A stretch of DNA of 64,000 nucleotides from Streptomyces canus (lineage in GTDB: Bacteria; Actinomycetota; Actinomycetes; Streptomycetales; Streptomycetaceae): assembly GCF_041435015.1 (NCBI RefSeq), contig NZ_CP107989.1, positions 9,114,001 to 9,178,000 of the forward strand, in the 5' to 3' direction. Of this stretch, positions 9,093 to 18,083 are shown piece by piece. The translations under genes were made by a program, and so were the position numbers. How positions within the stretch are numbered: the stretch's first letter is position 1; every line of letters begins with the position of its first letter. Below the pieces are notes generated by a model, which was not told the origin of the DNA, did not search any database, and worked only from the letters and a program-made list of their open reading frames with translations.

Positions 9093-9126
9093 GACGGGCC
9101 CCGGATCGGACGATCCGGGGCCCGTC
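9093..9126 (+). terminator. Strong hairpin terminator after the leader-peptide gene
   Basis: GACGGGCCCCGGATCG (9093-9108) and its exact reverse complement (9111-9126) form a 16-bp GC-rich stem 21 bases after the small gene's stop. No T-tract follows, as is usual for Streptomyces terminators. It isolates the small gene as a single transcription unit. Confidence 0.8.
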
Positions 9127-9232
9127 GTGGTCTTGGGCGGGGCGCCCGGGTGGGATTGCGGGACACGGTGTGCGAAGCCCGGCCGGACGGTCGGTGACAT
9201 GCTGTCGGCCTCGGAGGTTTCAGGAGGCCCTC

Positions 9233-10021
9233 ATGCACGAGCAGCCGTCCCTTCTCGCCGCGCTGGTGTCCGCCCTGCGGGCCGGTTCGATCGAAGTCGT
9301 CGATCTCACCTCGCCGTTGTCGTCGTCCACACCCGTGATCCAACTTCCGCCGGAGTTCGGCCAGACGGCCGTCTTCGAGCTGGAGGAGATCAGCCGCTAC
9401 GACGACCGCGGCCCGGCCTGGTACTGGAACAACTTCCGCAGCGGCGAGCACACCGGCACCCACTTCGACGCCCCGAACCACTGGGTGACCGGAAGAGACC
9501 TGACCGACGTGGCGTCCGTCCCGGCCCAGCGGCTGATCGCCCCCGCCGCGGTCCTGGACTTCACCGCCGAGGCGGCCAAGGACCCGGACTTCCTCGTGGA
9601 GGTGGACCACGTCAAGGCCTGGGAGGAGCACAACGGACCTCTCCCTGACGGCGGTTGGCTGCTGTTGCGCACCGGTTGGGACGCCCGCTCGCACTCCCAG
9701 GAGGCCTTCCTCAACGCCGACGAGAACGGTCCCCACACGCCCGGCCTGTCCCCGGAGTGCGCCCGCTGGGTGGCCGAGGAGTCGCCCGTGATCGGACTCG
9801 GTGTCGAGACGGTCGGCACGGACGCCGGGCGCGGGCACTCCTTCGACCCGCCCTTCCCCTGCCATTCCTTTCTGATGGGCAGCGACAAGTACGGCCTCAC
9901 CCAGCTCCAGAACCTCGCCGCGCTGCCCGCGACCGGCAGCGTCGTCGTCGCGGGACCCCTGCCCATCGTCGCGGGCTCCGGCTCGCCCGCGCGCGTGCTG
10001 GCCCTCGTGGAGCGGTCATGA
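9233..10021 (+). CDS. Cyclase-family amidohydrolase (kynurenine formamidase/isatin hydrolase-like)
   Basis: A 262-residue cyclase-family (PF04199) protein. The metal-binding motif HTGTHFDAPNHW near residue 77 matches the family signature HxGTHxDxPxH that binds Mn2+ or Zn2+. The C-terminal half contains GLGVETVGTDAG and FPCHSFLMGSDKYG, the region that carries the second active-site cluster. Members hydrolyse small cyclic or formyl amides such as N-formylkynurenine and isatin. ATG 9233 follows AGGAGG. The gene overlaps the ThDP enzyme by ATGA, so the two products are made together and probably act in sequence. The substrate is not determined by the sequence. Confidence 0.85.
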   Translation: MHEQPSLLAALVSALRAGSIEVVDLTSPLSSSTPVIQLPPEFGQTAVFELEEISRYDDRGPAWYWNNFRSGEHTGTHFDAPNHWVTGRDLTDVASVPAQRLIAPAAVLDFTAEAAKDPDFLVEVDHVKAWEEHNGPLPDGGWLLLRTGWDARSHSQEAFLNADENGPHTPGLSPECARWVAEESPVIGLGVETVGTDAGRGHSFDPPFPCHSFLMGSDKYGLTQLQNLAALPATGSVVVAGPLPIVAGSGSPARVLALVERS

Positions 10022-11658
10022 AGGTCGCGGAGGCCGTCGGACGGGCCCTGTACGCGGCCGGAGTCGAGCAGGTCTTCGGCGTCGTGGGGTCCGGCAACTT
10101 CCATCTGACCAACGCCATGATCGCGGCCGGCGCCCGCTTCGTCGCGGCCCGCCACGAGGGCGGCGCGGCGACGATGGCCGACGCGTACGCGCGCGTGAGC
10201 GGCACGGTGGCCGCCGTGAGCGTTCACCAGGGCCCCGGGCTCACCAACGCGATGACGGGGATCGCCGAGGCGGCCAAGAGCCGCACACCGCTCGTCGTGG
10301 TGGCGGCCGAGGTGACCCGGCCGACCTCCAACTTCTCTGTCGACCAGGAGGCGTTGGGGACGGCGGTGGGCGCGGTCCCGATGCGGGTCGCGTCGCCCGA
10401 GGACGCCGTAGGACAGGCGTGTGCGGCGGTGCGACGGGCCCTGCACGAGCGGCGCACGGTGCTCCTCAACCTCCCCCTGGACGTACAGGCGGCGGACGTC
10501 CCCGACGACGCCCTCGCCCAGGCCGCACCGCCACCGCGGCGAACGGCGGTCGAGCCGTCCGCCGACGAAGTGGCGGCTCTGGCCCAGGTGCTGGAGCGGG
10601 CCCGGCGTCCGGTCTTCGTGGCCGGACGCGGTGCGCGCTCGCCCGGGGCCCGGGACGCCCTCGAAGCCCTCGCCGAACGCTGCGGTGCACTGCTGGCGAC
10701 CTCGGCCGTGGCGCGTGGGCTGTTCCACGACAACCCCTGGTCGCTCGATGTGTCCGGCGGCTTCGCCTCGCCCCTGGCGGCCGAACTCATCGGCGGGGCC
10801 GACGTGATCGTCGGCTGGGGCTGCGCACTGAACATGTGGACCATGCGGCACGGTGCCCTCATCGGTGCCGACACGACCGTGGTGCAGGTCGACGACGACC
10901 CCTCGGCACTCGGCGCGCACCGGAAGCTGCACCTCGGGGTCACCGGCGATGTCGAACTCACCGCGCGGCACGTCCTCGCGGCCCCCGGCGGGCAACGCGA
11001 GGGCCTGCGGACGCCCGGCATCGCCGAGACCGTGGCCACGCGGGTGCGCTGGCGTGACGTGCCCTACGAGGACACGAGCACCCGCGACCGGATCGACCCC
11101 CGCACGCTCAGCATCGCGCTCGACGACCTCCTCCCCGCGGAACGGGTGATCGGCGTCGACTCGGGCAACTTCATGGGCCACCCGAGCATGTTCCTGTCGG
11201 TGCCCGACCAGGACGGCTTCTGCTTCACCCAGGCCTACCAGTCGATCGGCCTCGGCCTCGCCAGCGCGATCGGCGCGGCCCTGGCCCGCCCGGACCGGCT
11301 GCCGGTGGCCGCGCTCGGCGACGGCGGCGCGCTGATGGGCGCCGCCGACCTGGACACCGTACGGCGGCTCGGGCTGCCCATGGTCGTCGTCGTGTACAAC
11401 GACGACGCCTACGGAGCGGAGGTGCACCACTTCGGCCCCGACGGACACCCGCTCGACACGGTCGAGTTCCCGCCGACCGACATCGCGGCCGTGGCCCGCG
11501 GTTACGGCTTCGAGGCGGTGACCGTGCACACGCGGACGGATCTGAAGGCCGTCGAGGACTGGGTCGCCGGGCCACGCTCCGCCCCGCTGCTGATCGACGC
11601 CAAGGTGGTGCGGGACCGCGGGGCGTGGTGGCTGGAGGAGGCGTTCCGGGGGCATTAG
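10018..11658 (+). CDS. Thiamine-diphosphate-dependent enzyme (acetolactate synthase/benzoylformate decarboxylase family)
   Basis: A 546-residue protein with the three-domain order of the family: N-terminal pyrimidine-binding domain with the catalytic Glu region (FVAARHEGGAATMADAYAR, residues 40-60), a central Rossmann domain (PVFVAGRGAR, residues 199-208), and the ThDP/Mg2+ site GDGGALMGAADLDTV...YNDDAYG near residues 435-465. It starts inside the stop of the upstream cyclase-family gene (ATGA overlap). A 2-oxo acid decarboxylase acting on the hydrolase product would fit the pairing; acetolactate synthesis is less likely because no small regulatory subunit is present. Confidence 0.85.
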   Translation: MKVAEAVGRALYAAGVEQVFGVVGSGNFHLTNAMIAAGARFVAARHEGGAATMADAYARVSGTVAAVSVHQGPGLTNAMTGIAEAAKSRTPLVVVAAEVTRPTSNFSVDQEALGTAVGAVPMRVASPEDAVGQACAAVRRALHERRTVLLNLPLDVQAADVPDDALAQAAPPPRRTAVEPSADEVAALAQVLERARRPVFVAGRGARSPGARDALEALAERCGALLATSAVARGLFHDNPWSLDVSGGFASPLAAELIGGADVIVGWGCALNMWTMRHGALIGADTTVVQVDDDPSALGAHRKLHLGVTGDVELTARHVLAAPGGQREGLRTPGIAETVATRVRWRDVPYEDTSTRDRIDPRTLSIALDDLLPAERVIGVDSGNFMGHPSMFLSVPDQDGFCFTQAYQSIGLGLASAIGAALARPDRLPVAALGDGGALMGAADLDTVRRLGLPMVVVVYNDDAYGAEVHHFGPDGHPLDTVEFPPTDIAAVARGYGFEAVTVHTRTDLKAVEDWVAGPRSAPLLIDAKVVRDRGAWWLEEAFRGH

Positions 11659-11712
11659 GCGCCCCGGAAAAGGAGGAGCGGGTTCCCCCGCTGTGCCGGC
11701 CCGGGCGGTCGG

Positions 11713-11868
11713 CTCACCGGGCCGGTCATGGACAGGGGCGACGGCTCGCGGACCCTGGTCGGCGCGATGACCGACGACGAGTACCTCTGGGAGCCGGTAC
11801 CGGACCGCTGGTCGGTCCGTCGGCGCACGGACAGCCGTCTCGTCCGGAGGGGCCGGCTGCCGGAACCG
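11713..11868 (+). pseudogene. Remnant of a DinB-like (DUF664/DinB) gene
   Basis: A short open stretch encodes MTDDEYLWEPVPDRWSVRRR, closely resembling the conserved early segment of actinobacterial DinB-fold proteins (L-x-G-L-T-D-E-E-Y-x-W-E-P-V-P-x-x-W-S-V-R). The helical bundle that should follow is missing: after about 20 residues the frame turns into arginine/proline-rich sequence and runs antisense into the GAPDH gene. No ribosome-binding site is evident. It is read as a truncated relic. Confidence 0.55.
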
Positions 11869-11916
11869 TGGACCGAGTCCCCCCGTCCCGCCGGCCGGCC
11901 CGTCCGGACAGCGGGA

Positions 11917-13362
11917 TCAGACCGCGGGCGCCGGGTAGGTCGGGTACTCCACGCCGGTCACGTGCTGCACGACCCGGACCACCTGGCAGGAGTAGCCGAA
12001 CTCGTTGTCGTACCAGAGGTAGAGGATCGCGTTGTCGCCGTCGACCTTGGTGGCACCGGCGTCGACGATCGAGGAGTGGCGCGAGCCGATGAAGTCGCTG
12101 GAGACCGCGTCGGGGGCCGTGGTGAAGTCGATCTGGCGCTTGAGCGGGGAGGTCAGAGAGACGTCCCGGAGGTGGTCGAGGACCTCCTCGCGGGTGGTCT
12201 CACGGCCCAGGCGCAGGCTCAGGATCGCGATGGAGACGTCCGGTACCGGGACCCGGATCGAACTGCCGGTGATCGGCGCCTCGAGGTCGGGCAGCGCCTT
12301 GGCGACGGCGGAGGCGGCACCCGTCTCCGTGATGACCATGTTGAGCGGCGCCGAACGGCCCCGGCGGTCTGCCTTGTGGTAGTTGTCCAGCAGGTTCTGG
12401 TCGTTGGTGAACGAGTGGACCGTCTCCACGTGGCCGCGCAGCACGCCGTACTCGTCGGCCATCGCCTTCAGCGGCGGCACGATCGCGTTGGTGGTGCAGG
12501 ACGCGCAGGACAGGATCTGCTCGTCCGGCTTGATCGTGTCGTGGTTGACGCCGTGCACGATGTTGGGGACGTCGCCCTTGCCCGGCGCGGTCAGGACGAC
12601 CTTGTCGATGCCGGGGCGCAGATGCTGGGAGAGGCCCTCGCGGTCGCGCCACTTGCCGGTGTTGTCGATGAGGATGGCGTGGTTGATGCCGTACGCCGTG
12701 TAGTCGACCTCGGAGGGGTCGTTCGCGTAGATCACCTTGATGGTGTTGCCGTTGGCGATGATCGCGCTCTCGGCCTCGTCGACGGTGATCGTGCCCTGGA
12801 ACTGCCCGTGGATGGAGTCCCGGCGCAGCAGTGAGGCGCGCTTGATGATGTCCTGGTCGCCGCCCCCGCGGACCACGATCGCGCGCAGCCTGAGGCCGTT
12901 GCCGGAGCCCGCCTTCTCGATCAGCAGCCGGGCCACCAGGCGGCCGATGCGGCCGAAGCCGTACAGGACGACGTCCCGCGGCTCACGGCGGTCGATCTTG
13001 TTGCCGCCCGTCGCGCCGGCCACGGCCTCGGCGGTGAACTCGGCCACCGACAGCCCGCGGTCGTCGGCCTGGTGGATCTCGGCGAGCCGGCCGATGTCGA
13101 TCTGCGAGGGGCCGAGGTCCAGCGCCGTGAGCGCCTGGACGAAGGGCAGGGTGTCGGTGACGGAGAGCTCCTCACCGGCGATCTGCCGGGCGAACCGGTG
13201 GGTCTTGAGGATGCTGACCACCGACTTGTTCACCAGGGAACGGCTGTGCAGCAGAACCGTTACGTCCCGCTCCCTGTGCAGCCTCCCGATCATCGGGATC
13301 ATCGATTCCGCGATCTCCTCGCGGTTCTTCCAGTCGGTGAACGAGTCGTCCTTGACAGTCAC
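11917..13362 (-). CDS. gap: Glyceraldehyde-3-phosphate dehydrogenase, long form
   Basis: A 481-residue GAPDH that oxidises or forms glyceraldehyde-3-phosphate with NAD(P). The NAD-binding start is YGFGRIGRLVARLL near residue 138, and the catalytic cysteine is in SCASCTTNAIVPP near residue 293. About 130 extra N-terminal residues precede the Rossmann fold, making it well over the usual 330-340 residues; this long form is seen in some actinobacteria and gammaproteobacteria. GTG 13362 is used because no ATG precedes the conserved part and a weak AGAGA lies upstream. It stands alone, without pgk or tpi, so it may be a second, differently regulated isozyme. Confidence 0.93.
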   Translation of the reverse strand: MTVKDDSFTDWKNREEIAESMIPMIGRLHRERDVTVLLHSRSLVNKSVVSILKTHRFARQIAGEELSVTDTLPFVQALTALDLGPSQIDIGRLAEIHQADDRGLSVAEFTAEAVAGATGGNKIDRREPRDVVLYGFGRIGRLVARLLIEKAGSGNGLRLRAIVVRGGGDQDIIKRASLLRRDSIHGQFQGTITVDEAESAIIANGNTIKVIYANDPSEVDYTAYGINHAILIDNTGKWRDREGLSQHLRPGIDKVVLTAPGKGDVPNIVHGVNHDTIKPDEQILSCASCTTNAIVPPLKAMADEYGVLRGHVETVHSFTNDQNLLDNYHKADRRGRSAPLNMVITETGAASAVAKALPDLEAPITGSSIRVPVPDVSIAILSLRLGRETTREEVLDHLRDVSLTSPLKRQIDFTTAPDAVSSDFIGSRHSSIVDAGATKVDGDNAILYLWYDNEFGYSCQVVRVVQHVTGVEYPTYPAPAV

Positions 13363-13438
13363 AGAATTCTCTTTCGAGCTAGGCGGCGCTCATATGCTAA
13401 CCCCCTGATGTTTTGATCGATCGTCGGGGTGTCGGAGC

Positions 13439-14668
13439 TCACTGCCCCAGCAACCGGGGCGGTGTGACGTCCGGAACCGGCCGCAGCAGCGAGGGGTGCG
13501 CGTCGGCCACCCGCTCCTTCGTGAACGCGCCCACGATCCTGCGGGCCAGCAGCGGATCGGCCGGGAGCGTGTGCGTGGCGAACCAGCGGGCGGGCGCCGG
13601 ATCGGGGGAGGGTTCGACGAACTCCGCGCCCGCGTAGTCGTCCAGCGGCGGGTCGTAGATGTAGCCGCAGACCACGTCGTGCCGCACCAGCCGCTGGACG
13701 AGCGAGTCGCGGTCGTGGACCAGGAGCGGCACCCGGAAGAGGGGGAGGGGCCCGTCGTGCGCCGTCCGGTCGCGCAGCGCCGGCGAGGCCCACGGTGTGC
13801 CCGCCAGCAGGGCGACCCCGGCCCTGCGCCGGGCCAGGTCCTCGTCGAGCCGGGCCATCCGCAGCTTCAGCTGGCCGCGGACCAGCGCGCCGTGCCGGGA
13901 ACGGTAGCCGTGCAGATCGACACGGACCCACCGCTCGTAGGCGGTCAGGCTCGGTGCCTCCCGCGCGGAGGCGCTGAGCCGTGGTGCGTGCAGGTCCATC
14001 CGGAAAGCGTCACGCTCCAGCAGCCCCAGACGCTCCATCGTCCGCCACACCGGGCGCACCAGATGGAGCGACCGGACGGCGGACCGGGCCAGCGGGCGCA
14101 GGGTCGTGGCCAGGTCCTCGCGCAGCCGGCCGGGGGTCAGGAGATCGTCCCGCAGCAGCTCCAGCTCCCGGCGCGTACGGGCGTCCTCGACGGCGAGAAA
14201 ACCGCCCGCCATCCCGGCCACGTGCTTGGACAGGCTGAACGCCGCCGCCCTCCCGAAGGTCCCGATCGGCCGCCCGTCCACATGGCTGCCGATCGCGTGC
14301 GCCGCGTCCTCGAACAGGGGGATCCCCAACTGCTCGCAGCGGCGCCGCAGTTCGAGAACCCGGTCCGGCACGCCGTACAGGTTGGTGGTCAGGACCGCGT
14401 CCACATTGCGCCAGGTCGACTCCGGTACGGCGGCCGGGTCGATGTTGCCGTCCCACACGGACACGGGGGCCTGCACGGGGCGCAGCCCGGCCGCGAGGAC
14501 CACGAACAGGATCACGTCGTCGTTCACCGGTGACATCAGCACCCGCGCCCCCGGCCGACACCAGCGCCTGAGCGCCAGGTAGAGGGCCAGCCGGGCCGAG
14601 GGCGTGTAGACGCACTCGCGTCCCAGTCGCCGGGTCATCGTCGCGGCCAGCCGCGAGCCATAGGGCAT
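13439..14668 (-). CDS. DegT/DnrJ/EryC1/StrS-type PLP aminotransferase
   Basis: A 409-residue fold-type I aminotransferase of the sugar aminotransferase family. The PLP-binding lysine is in FSLSKHVAGMAGG near residue 163, and the upstream Asp that contacts the pyridine ring is in LFEDAAHAIGS near residue 138. Members transfer an amino group to keto-sugars for surface polysaccharides or glycosylated metabolites. ATG 14668 follows AAGGG at 6 bases. GTG 14674 is an alternative. A FemAB-like acyltransferase gene lies 93 bp upstream on the same strand, suggesting a shared role in making a surface glycan or related envelope component. Confidence 0.85.
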   Translation of the reverse strand: MPYGSRLAATMTRRLGRECVYTPSARLALYLALRRWCRPGARVLMSPVNDDVILFVVLAAGLRPVQAPVSVWDGNIDPAAVPESTWRNVDAVLTTNLYGVPDRVLELRRRCEQLGIPLFEDAAHAIGSHVDGRPIGTFGRAAAFSLSKHVAGMAGGFLAVEDARTRRELELLRDDLLTPGRLREDLATTLRPLARSAVRSLHLVRPVWRTMERLGLLERDAFRMDLHAPRLSASAREAPSLTAYERWVRVDLHGYRSRHGALVRGQLKLRMARLDEDLARRRAGVALLAGTPWASPALRDRTAHDGPLPLFRVPLLVHDRDSLVQRLVRHDVVCGYIYDPPLDDYAGAEFVEPSPDPAPARWFATHTLPADPLLARRIVGAFTKERVADAHPSLLRPVPDVTPPRLLGQ

Positions 14669-14761
14669 CGGCACCCCTTGTGTCGATGGGCCACGGAAGG
14701 ACCGTGGAGGAGAACACGCGTCGGCGCCGGCTCCCGCGGGAACCGGAGGTGAGCGGGCTCG

Positions 14762-15904
14762 TCAGCTCGCCAGCGGTCCCGCGCTGTCGGAGTCCGAGCG
14801 GTGCCCGGAGGTGCGCAGGGTGCCGACGGTCTTCAGGAGGCGGTCGGCGGGCTCGCGCAGGGCCGGGTGGGCGTTGACCGTGTTGCGCAGACCCCGCACG
14901 GGCCGGCGCCACAGCCGGTGTGCCGTCGCGACCGGATGGGGACGGGTGGCGAATCCTTCCGCCACTCGCAGCTCCCGGGTCTTGAGCCAGTCCTTCCACT
15001 CCTTGTCGCCACGCCCCATGTCCATGAGCCGCGCCCCGCGCCGACCCGCCGCCTCGGCCATCCGCAGATGCATGATCAGACCGGGGGAGTAGTAGCGCAG
15101 CTCGGGGTCGTACGCGGTGAACCAGGGCGCGAACACCGTGCGCGAGGTCGGCCCGAAGTGCGCGGCCACCGGCCGGTCACCGGCGTACACCACCGAAAGG
15201 ATCCCGGTGAAGTGCTCCTCGCGGACCTGGAAGAGGTCCTCCACCAGGTTCACGATCCACGGCCGCGCGAACCGGTCCATCCGGCCCGTCCGGCGGTACT
15301 GGGCGGACTTCCACTGCATCAGTGTGCGCAGTGCCCTCGGGTCGCGCTCGTCGAACACGAACCGCATCTCACCCAGGTCGCGCGTGAGCCGGCGCTCCTT
15401 CTTGAGGGTGGTCTTGGCGAGTCCCGGGTACGCGCCGCGCAGCCACTCGGGGTAACTGTCGCTGCCGACCTTGAGATCGATCACCGGGGAGGCGAACGTC
15501 CCGGTGACATAGGGGGCGAAGGGCGTCTGCTCCTCGACGAGGTGATCGAACTCGAACACCGAGAGCCGGCACGCCGTCAGCAGCGCCCGGGTGTCCCACG
15601 TGACCCCGGGGCGGTGCACGAGGCCCTGGCAGTCGGAGAGTCCGAGTCCGATGGCACGGCCGACGCCGAAGGAACCCCGTTCGTACGGGAGGAAGCCCAC
15701 GGCCTCTCCGCGCTGGTGCAGCACCGCCACCCGGGCGCCGCCGCGGCGGTGTCTGCCGATCCCGGCCGCGAACTCCGGTGCCAGGAACGGGTTGGCGTAC
15801 TCGAACGACTCGTCCATCGCACGGTGCCAGGCCTTGCGGAGCGAGGTGCCGAGCTCTTCGGGTCTGTGGATCGTTATGTCCGTGTCACTGCTCATGGATC
15901 GCAT
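14762..15904 (-). CDS. FemAB/CelD-like GNAT acyltransferase
   Basis: A 380-residue GNAT-superfamily protein of the double-domain FemAB/BcsL (CelD) type. A first GNAT-like half (residues 1-180) is followed by the acetyltransferase_6-like core with KSAQYRRTGRMDRF, GILSVVYAGDRPVAAHFG and YYSPGLIMHLRMAEAAGRRGARLMDMG split across residues 210-320. The family is linked to exopolysaccharide and peptidoglycan modification. ATG 15904 is preferred to ATG 15895 because a GGGGGGGAA tract sits 9 bases upstream. It is probably cotranscribed with the DegT aminotransferase downstream. Confidence 0.8.
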   Translation of the reverse strand: MRSMSSDTDITIHRPEELGTSLRKAWHRAMDESFEYANPFLAPEFAAGIGRHRRGGARVAVLHQRGEAVGFLPYERGSFGVGRAIGLGLSDCQGLVHRPGVTWDTRALLTACRLSVFEFDHLVEEQTPFAPYVTGTFASPVIDLKVGSDSYPEWLRGAYPGLAKTTLKKERRLTRDLGEMRFVFDERDPRALRTLMQWKSAQYRRTGRMDRFARPWIVNLVEDLFQVREEHFTGILSVVYAGDRPVAAHFGPTSRTVFAPWFTAYDPELRYYSPGLIMHLRMAEAAGRRGARLMDMGRGDKEWKDWLKTRELRVAEGFATRPHPVATAHRLWRRPVRGLRNTVNAHPALREPADRLLKTVGTLRTSGHRSDSDSAGPLAS

Positions 15905-16065
15905 GGGCGATCGTTCCCCCCCAATTCCCCCCACGACGCGGCGTCCGCGTCCCGCCGATCGAAGTGTCGGCAAGGACCAAACGTCGCCAAACAGTACGCA
16001 TGCTGTCAAGGGTGTCTGCCGTAACGGAAGAGTGCGGATCGGATACTCCTGGTTCCCGCGGCCGG

Positions 16066-16713
16066 TCAAGGCAGCAGCCGTCGTTCCTTGGCGACGGCCA
16101 CCGCGCCCGCCCGGGTCTCGACGCCCAACTTGCCGTAGATCCGCCCCAGATGGGTCTTGACCGTCGCCTCGCTGATGAACAGGGCCCGGGCGATCTCCCG
16201 ATTGCCGAGGCCACGGGCGAGTTGCGCGAGGATCTCGTGCTCGCGTGCGGACAGGGCGGGGCGCGGGCTGCGCAGCCGGGTCAGCAGCCGGTCGGCCACC
16301 GGGGCGGACAGCGTGCTGCGGCCGGACGCGGCGTCGCGGATCGCCGTGAACAACTCCTCGGGCTGCTCGGCCTTGAGGAGATAACCGGTGGCGCCCGCCT
16401 CGATGGCCCGGGTGATGTCGGCGTCCGTGTCGAACATGGTGAGCACCAGCACGCGGGGACCCCGAGAGCCTCCCGCTGTCAACCGGCGGATGGCTGTCAC
16501 CCCGTCCATGCCGTCGTCCAGTTGAAGATCCATCAGGACGACATCGGGGCCCAGGTGAGCGGCCATGGCGAGCGCCTCCTCGCCGGTGGCCGCCTCCCCG
16601 ACCACGTCGATGCCGTCCGCGCTGGCGAGCAGGGCCCGCAGTCCGGCGCGTACGACGGCATGGTCGTCGCAGAGCAGGAGCTGGACGGGGGACGAGGGCG
16701 GCGACGTACTCAC
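16066..16713 (-). CDS. NarL/LuxR-family response regulator
   Basis: A 215-residue response regulator. The receiver domain has the acidic pair CDDH (residues 15-18), the phosphorylatable Asp62 in VVLMDLQL and the conserved Lys in GYLLKAEQP. The C-terminal LuxR helix-turn-helix is LSAREHEILAQLARGLGNRE through SEATVKTHLGRIYGKL (residues 150-195). It starts with GTG 16713, overlapping the TGA of the kinase gene, so the kinase and regulator form a coupled pair. The target genes are not apparent. Confidence 0.94.
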   Translation of the reverse strand: MSTSPPSSPVQLLLCDDHAVVRAGLRALLASADGIDVVGEAATGEEALAMAAHLGPDVVLMDLQLDDGMDGVTAIRRLTAGGSRGPRVLVLTMFDTDADITRAIEAGATGYLLKAEQPEELFTAIRDAASGRSTLSAPVADRLLTRLRSPRPALSAREHEILAQLARGLGNREIARALFISEATVKTHLGRIYGKLGVETRAGAVAVAKERRLLP

Positions 16714-17924
16714 AGGGCGGTCTCCTTGACGACGAGCGGGACGACGAGCGGGACGGCGACCGACACCACGGTGCCCTCTCCCGGCGCGGACTCCACGGTG
16801 AGCCCGCCACCGGCCTGGCGGGCCCGGATCCGCATGGCGGGAAGCCCGTGTCCACGCGTCGACGATCCGGCCCCCAGGGCCTCGTCCCGCTCGAACCCGC
16901 GCCCGTTGTCCGCGACATCCAGCGAGACCTGATCGTCCAGCCAGGTGAGGGTGAGCGCGGCCCGGGTCGCCGCCGCATGCTCCCGTACGTTGGCCAGCGC
17001 CCCCTGGGCGATCCGCACCAGCGCAGCCGCCACCCGCTCCGGCAGCGGACCCGGATCCCCCTCGAGCCGGAACTCCACGGTCAGCCCCGGGCCGCTCTCG
17101 CGCCGGGCGAGGGCGCCGAGGGCCTCGGCGAGAGAATGCTCCGCGAGGTCCGCGGGAGCCAGGTCGTGCACGAAGCGGCGGGCCTCGGCGAGGCTGTGCG
17201 AGGTGATCTCCGCCGCCGCCCGGACATGCTCCCGGGCCGCGTCCCGGTCCGAGCCCCACACTCGTTCCGCGGCCTGGAGCAGCATCCCCTGACTGGACAG
17301 CCCCTGCGCGAGGGTGTCGTGGATCTCCGCGGACAGCCGCTGGCGCTCCGCCAGGACACCGGCCCGCCGTTCGGTGGCGGCGAGTTCGTGCCGGGTGCGC
17401 ACCAGGTCCTCGATCAGCACGCGCTGCCGGGCCCCCTGCCGTTGCAGATGCACCAGTACGGCGGTGGCGACCGCGGCGACGGCCGGCGGGGCCACGACCA
17501 TGTTCGGGTTGAGCGGCCCGTCGGCCACCCGTATCTCCGAGACCACGACCAGCGCGGTGAGGACGGCCGCCGAAGGCACCGCGATCCTCGGCGGCAACGC
17601 GTGCAGCCCGGCGAACAACAGGGGCATCACACACCAGGTGGCGCTGGGCGCGAGGACCAGCAGGACGACCCAGACGGCGGTGACCGAGCCCAGCCAGACC
17701 AGATGACGCCGGGTGGGCGGCAGTCCCGGACGGGGCGGCGGGGCCACCAGATGCCCGAGGACGTACAGCACACAGAAGAAGGCGAACAGCGCCACCACCC
17801 AGCCGGTGCGCGCACCACCCTGGTCGCGGGTCAGGAAGCGGACGAACGACGAGCCGAGGAGCAGGAAGAACGCGCCGTGCACGATCGCGCCCAGCCAGCG
17901 CTCGTCCGGATCGGAGTGGTTCAT
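16710..17924 (-). CDS. NarL-type sensor histidine kinase
   Basis: A 404-residue membrane kinase. Six hydrophobic segments occupy about residues 10-160 and leave little extracellular sequence, so it likely senses membrane or intramembrane signals. The HisKA_3 dimerisation/phosphoacceptor helix is RQRLSAEIHDTLAQGLSSQG, with the His near residue 203, and the ATP-binding HATPase domain ends with GRGFERDEALG and GHGLPAMRIRARQAGGGL. It precedes and overlaps its response regulator gene. The divergent gene across 159 bp is a methyltransferase. Confidence 0.92.
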   Translation of the reverse strand: MNHSDPDERWLGAIVHGAFFLLLGSSFVRFLTRDQGGARTGWVVALFAFFCVLYVLGHLVAPPPRPGLPPTRRHLVWLGSVTAVWVVLLVLAPSATWCVMPLLFAGLHALPPRIAVPSAAVLTALVVVSEIRVADGPLNPNMVVAPPAVAAVATAVLVHLQRQGARQRVLIEDLVRTRHELAATERRAGVLAERQRLSAEIHDTLAQGLSSQGMLLQAAERVWGSDRDAAREHVRAAAEITSHSLAEARRFVHDLAPADLAEHSLAEALGALARRESGPGLTVEFRLEGDPGPLPERVAAALVRIAQGALANVREHAAATRAALTLTWLDDQVSLDVADNGRGFERDEALGAGSSTRGHGLPAMRIRARQAGGGLTVESAPGEGTVVSVAVPLVVPLVVKETAL

Positions 17925-18083
17925 GCTCCGTGTCTAACGTGCCGGACGCAGGACCGCATCAACCGATCGGCTGACATGCCGGTCGCCCGAACCTCTCGGC
18001 AGCGGGAGCCCGTTGGCCGAGCCGGAGGCCCGGCCTCCGCACCGAGGCTGGCAGCAGAGCGACGACCTGCGAAAGGCCTCACG

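Noticed and set aside
13363..13438. GATC-rich stretch between GAPDH and the aminotransferase as a regulatory dyad
   Set aside because: TGATCGATCG is a short palindrome without spacing or context typical of an operator.
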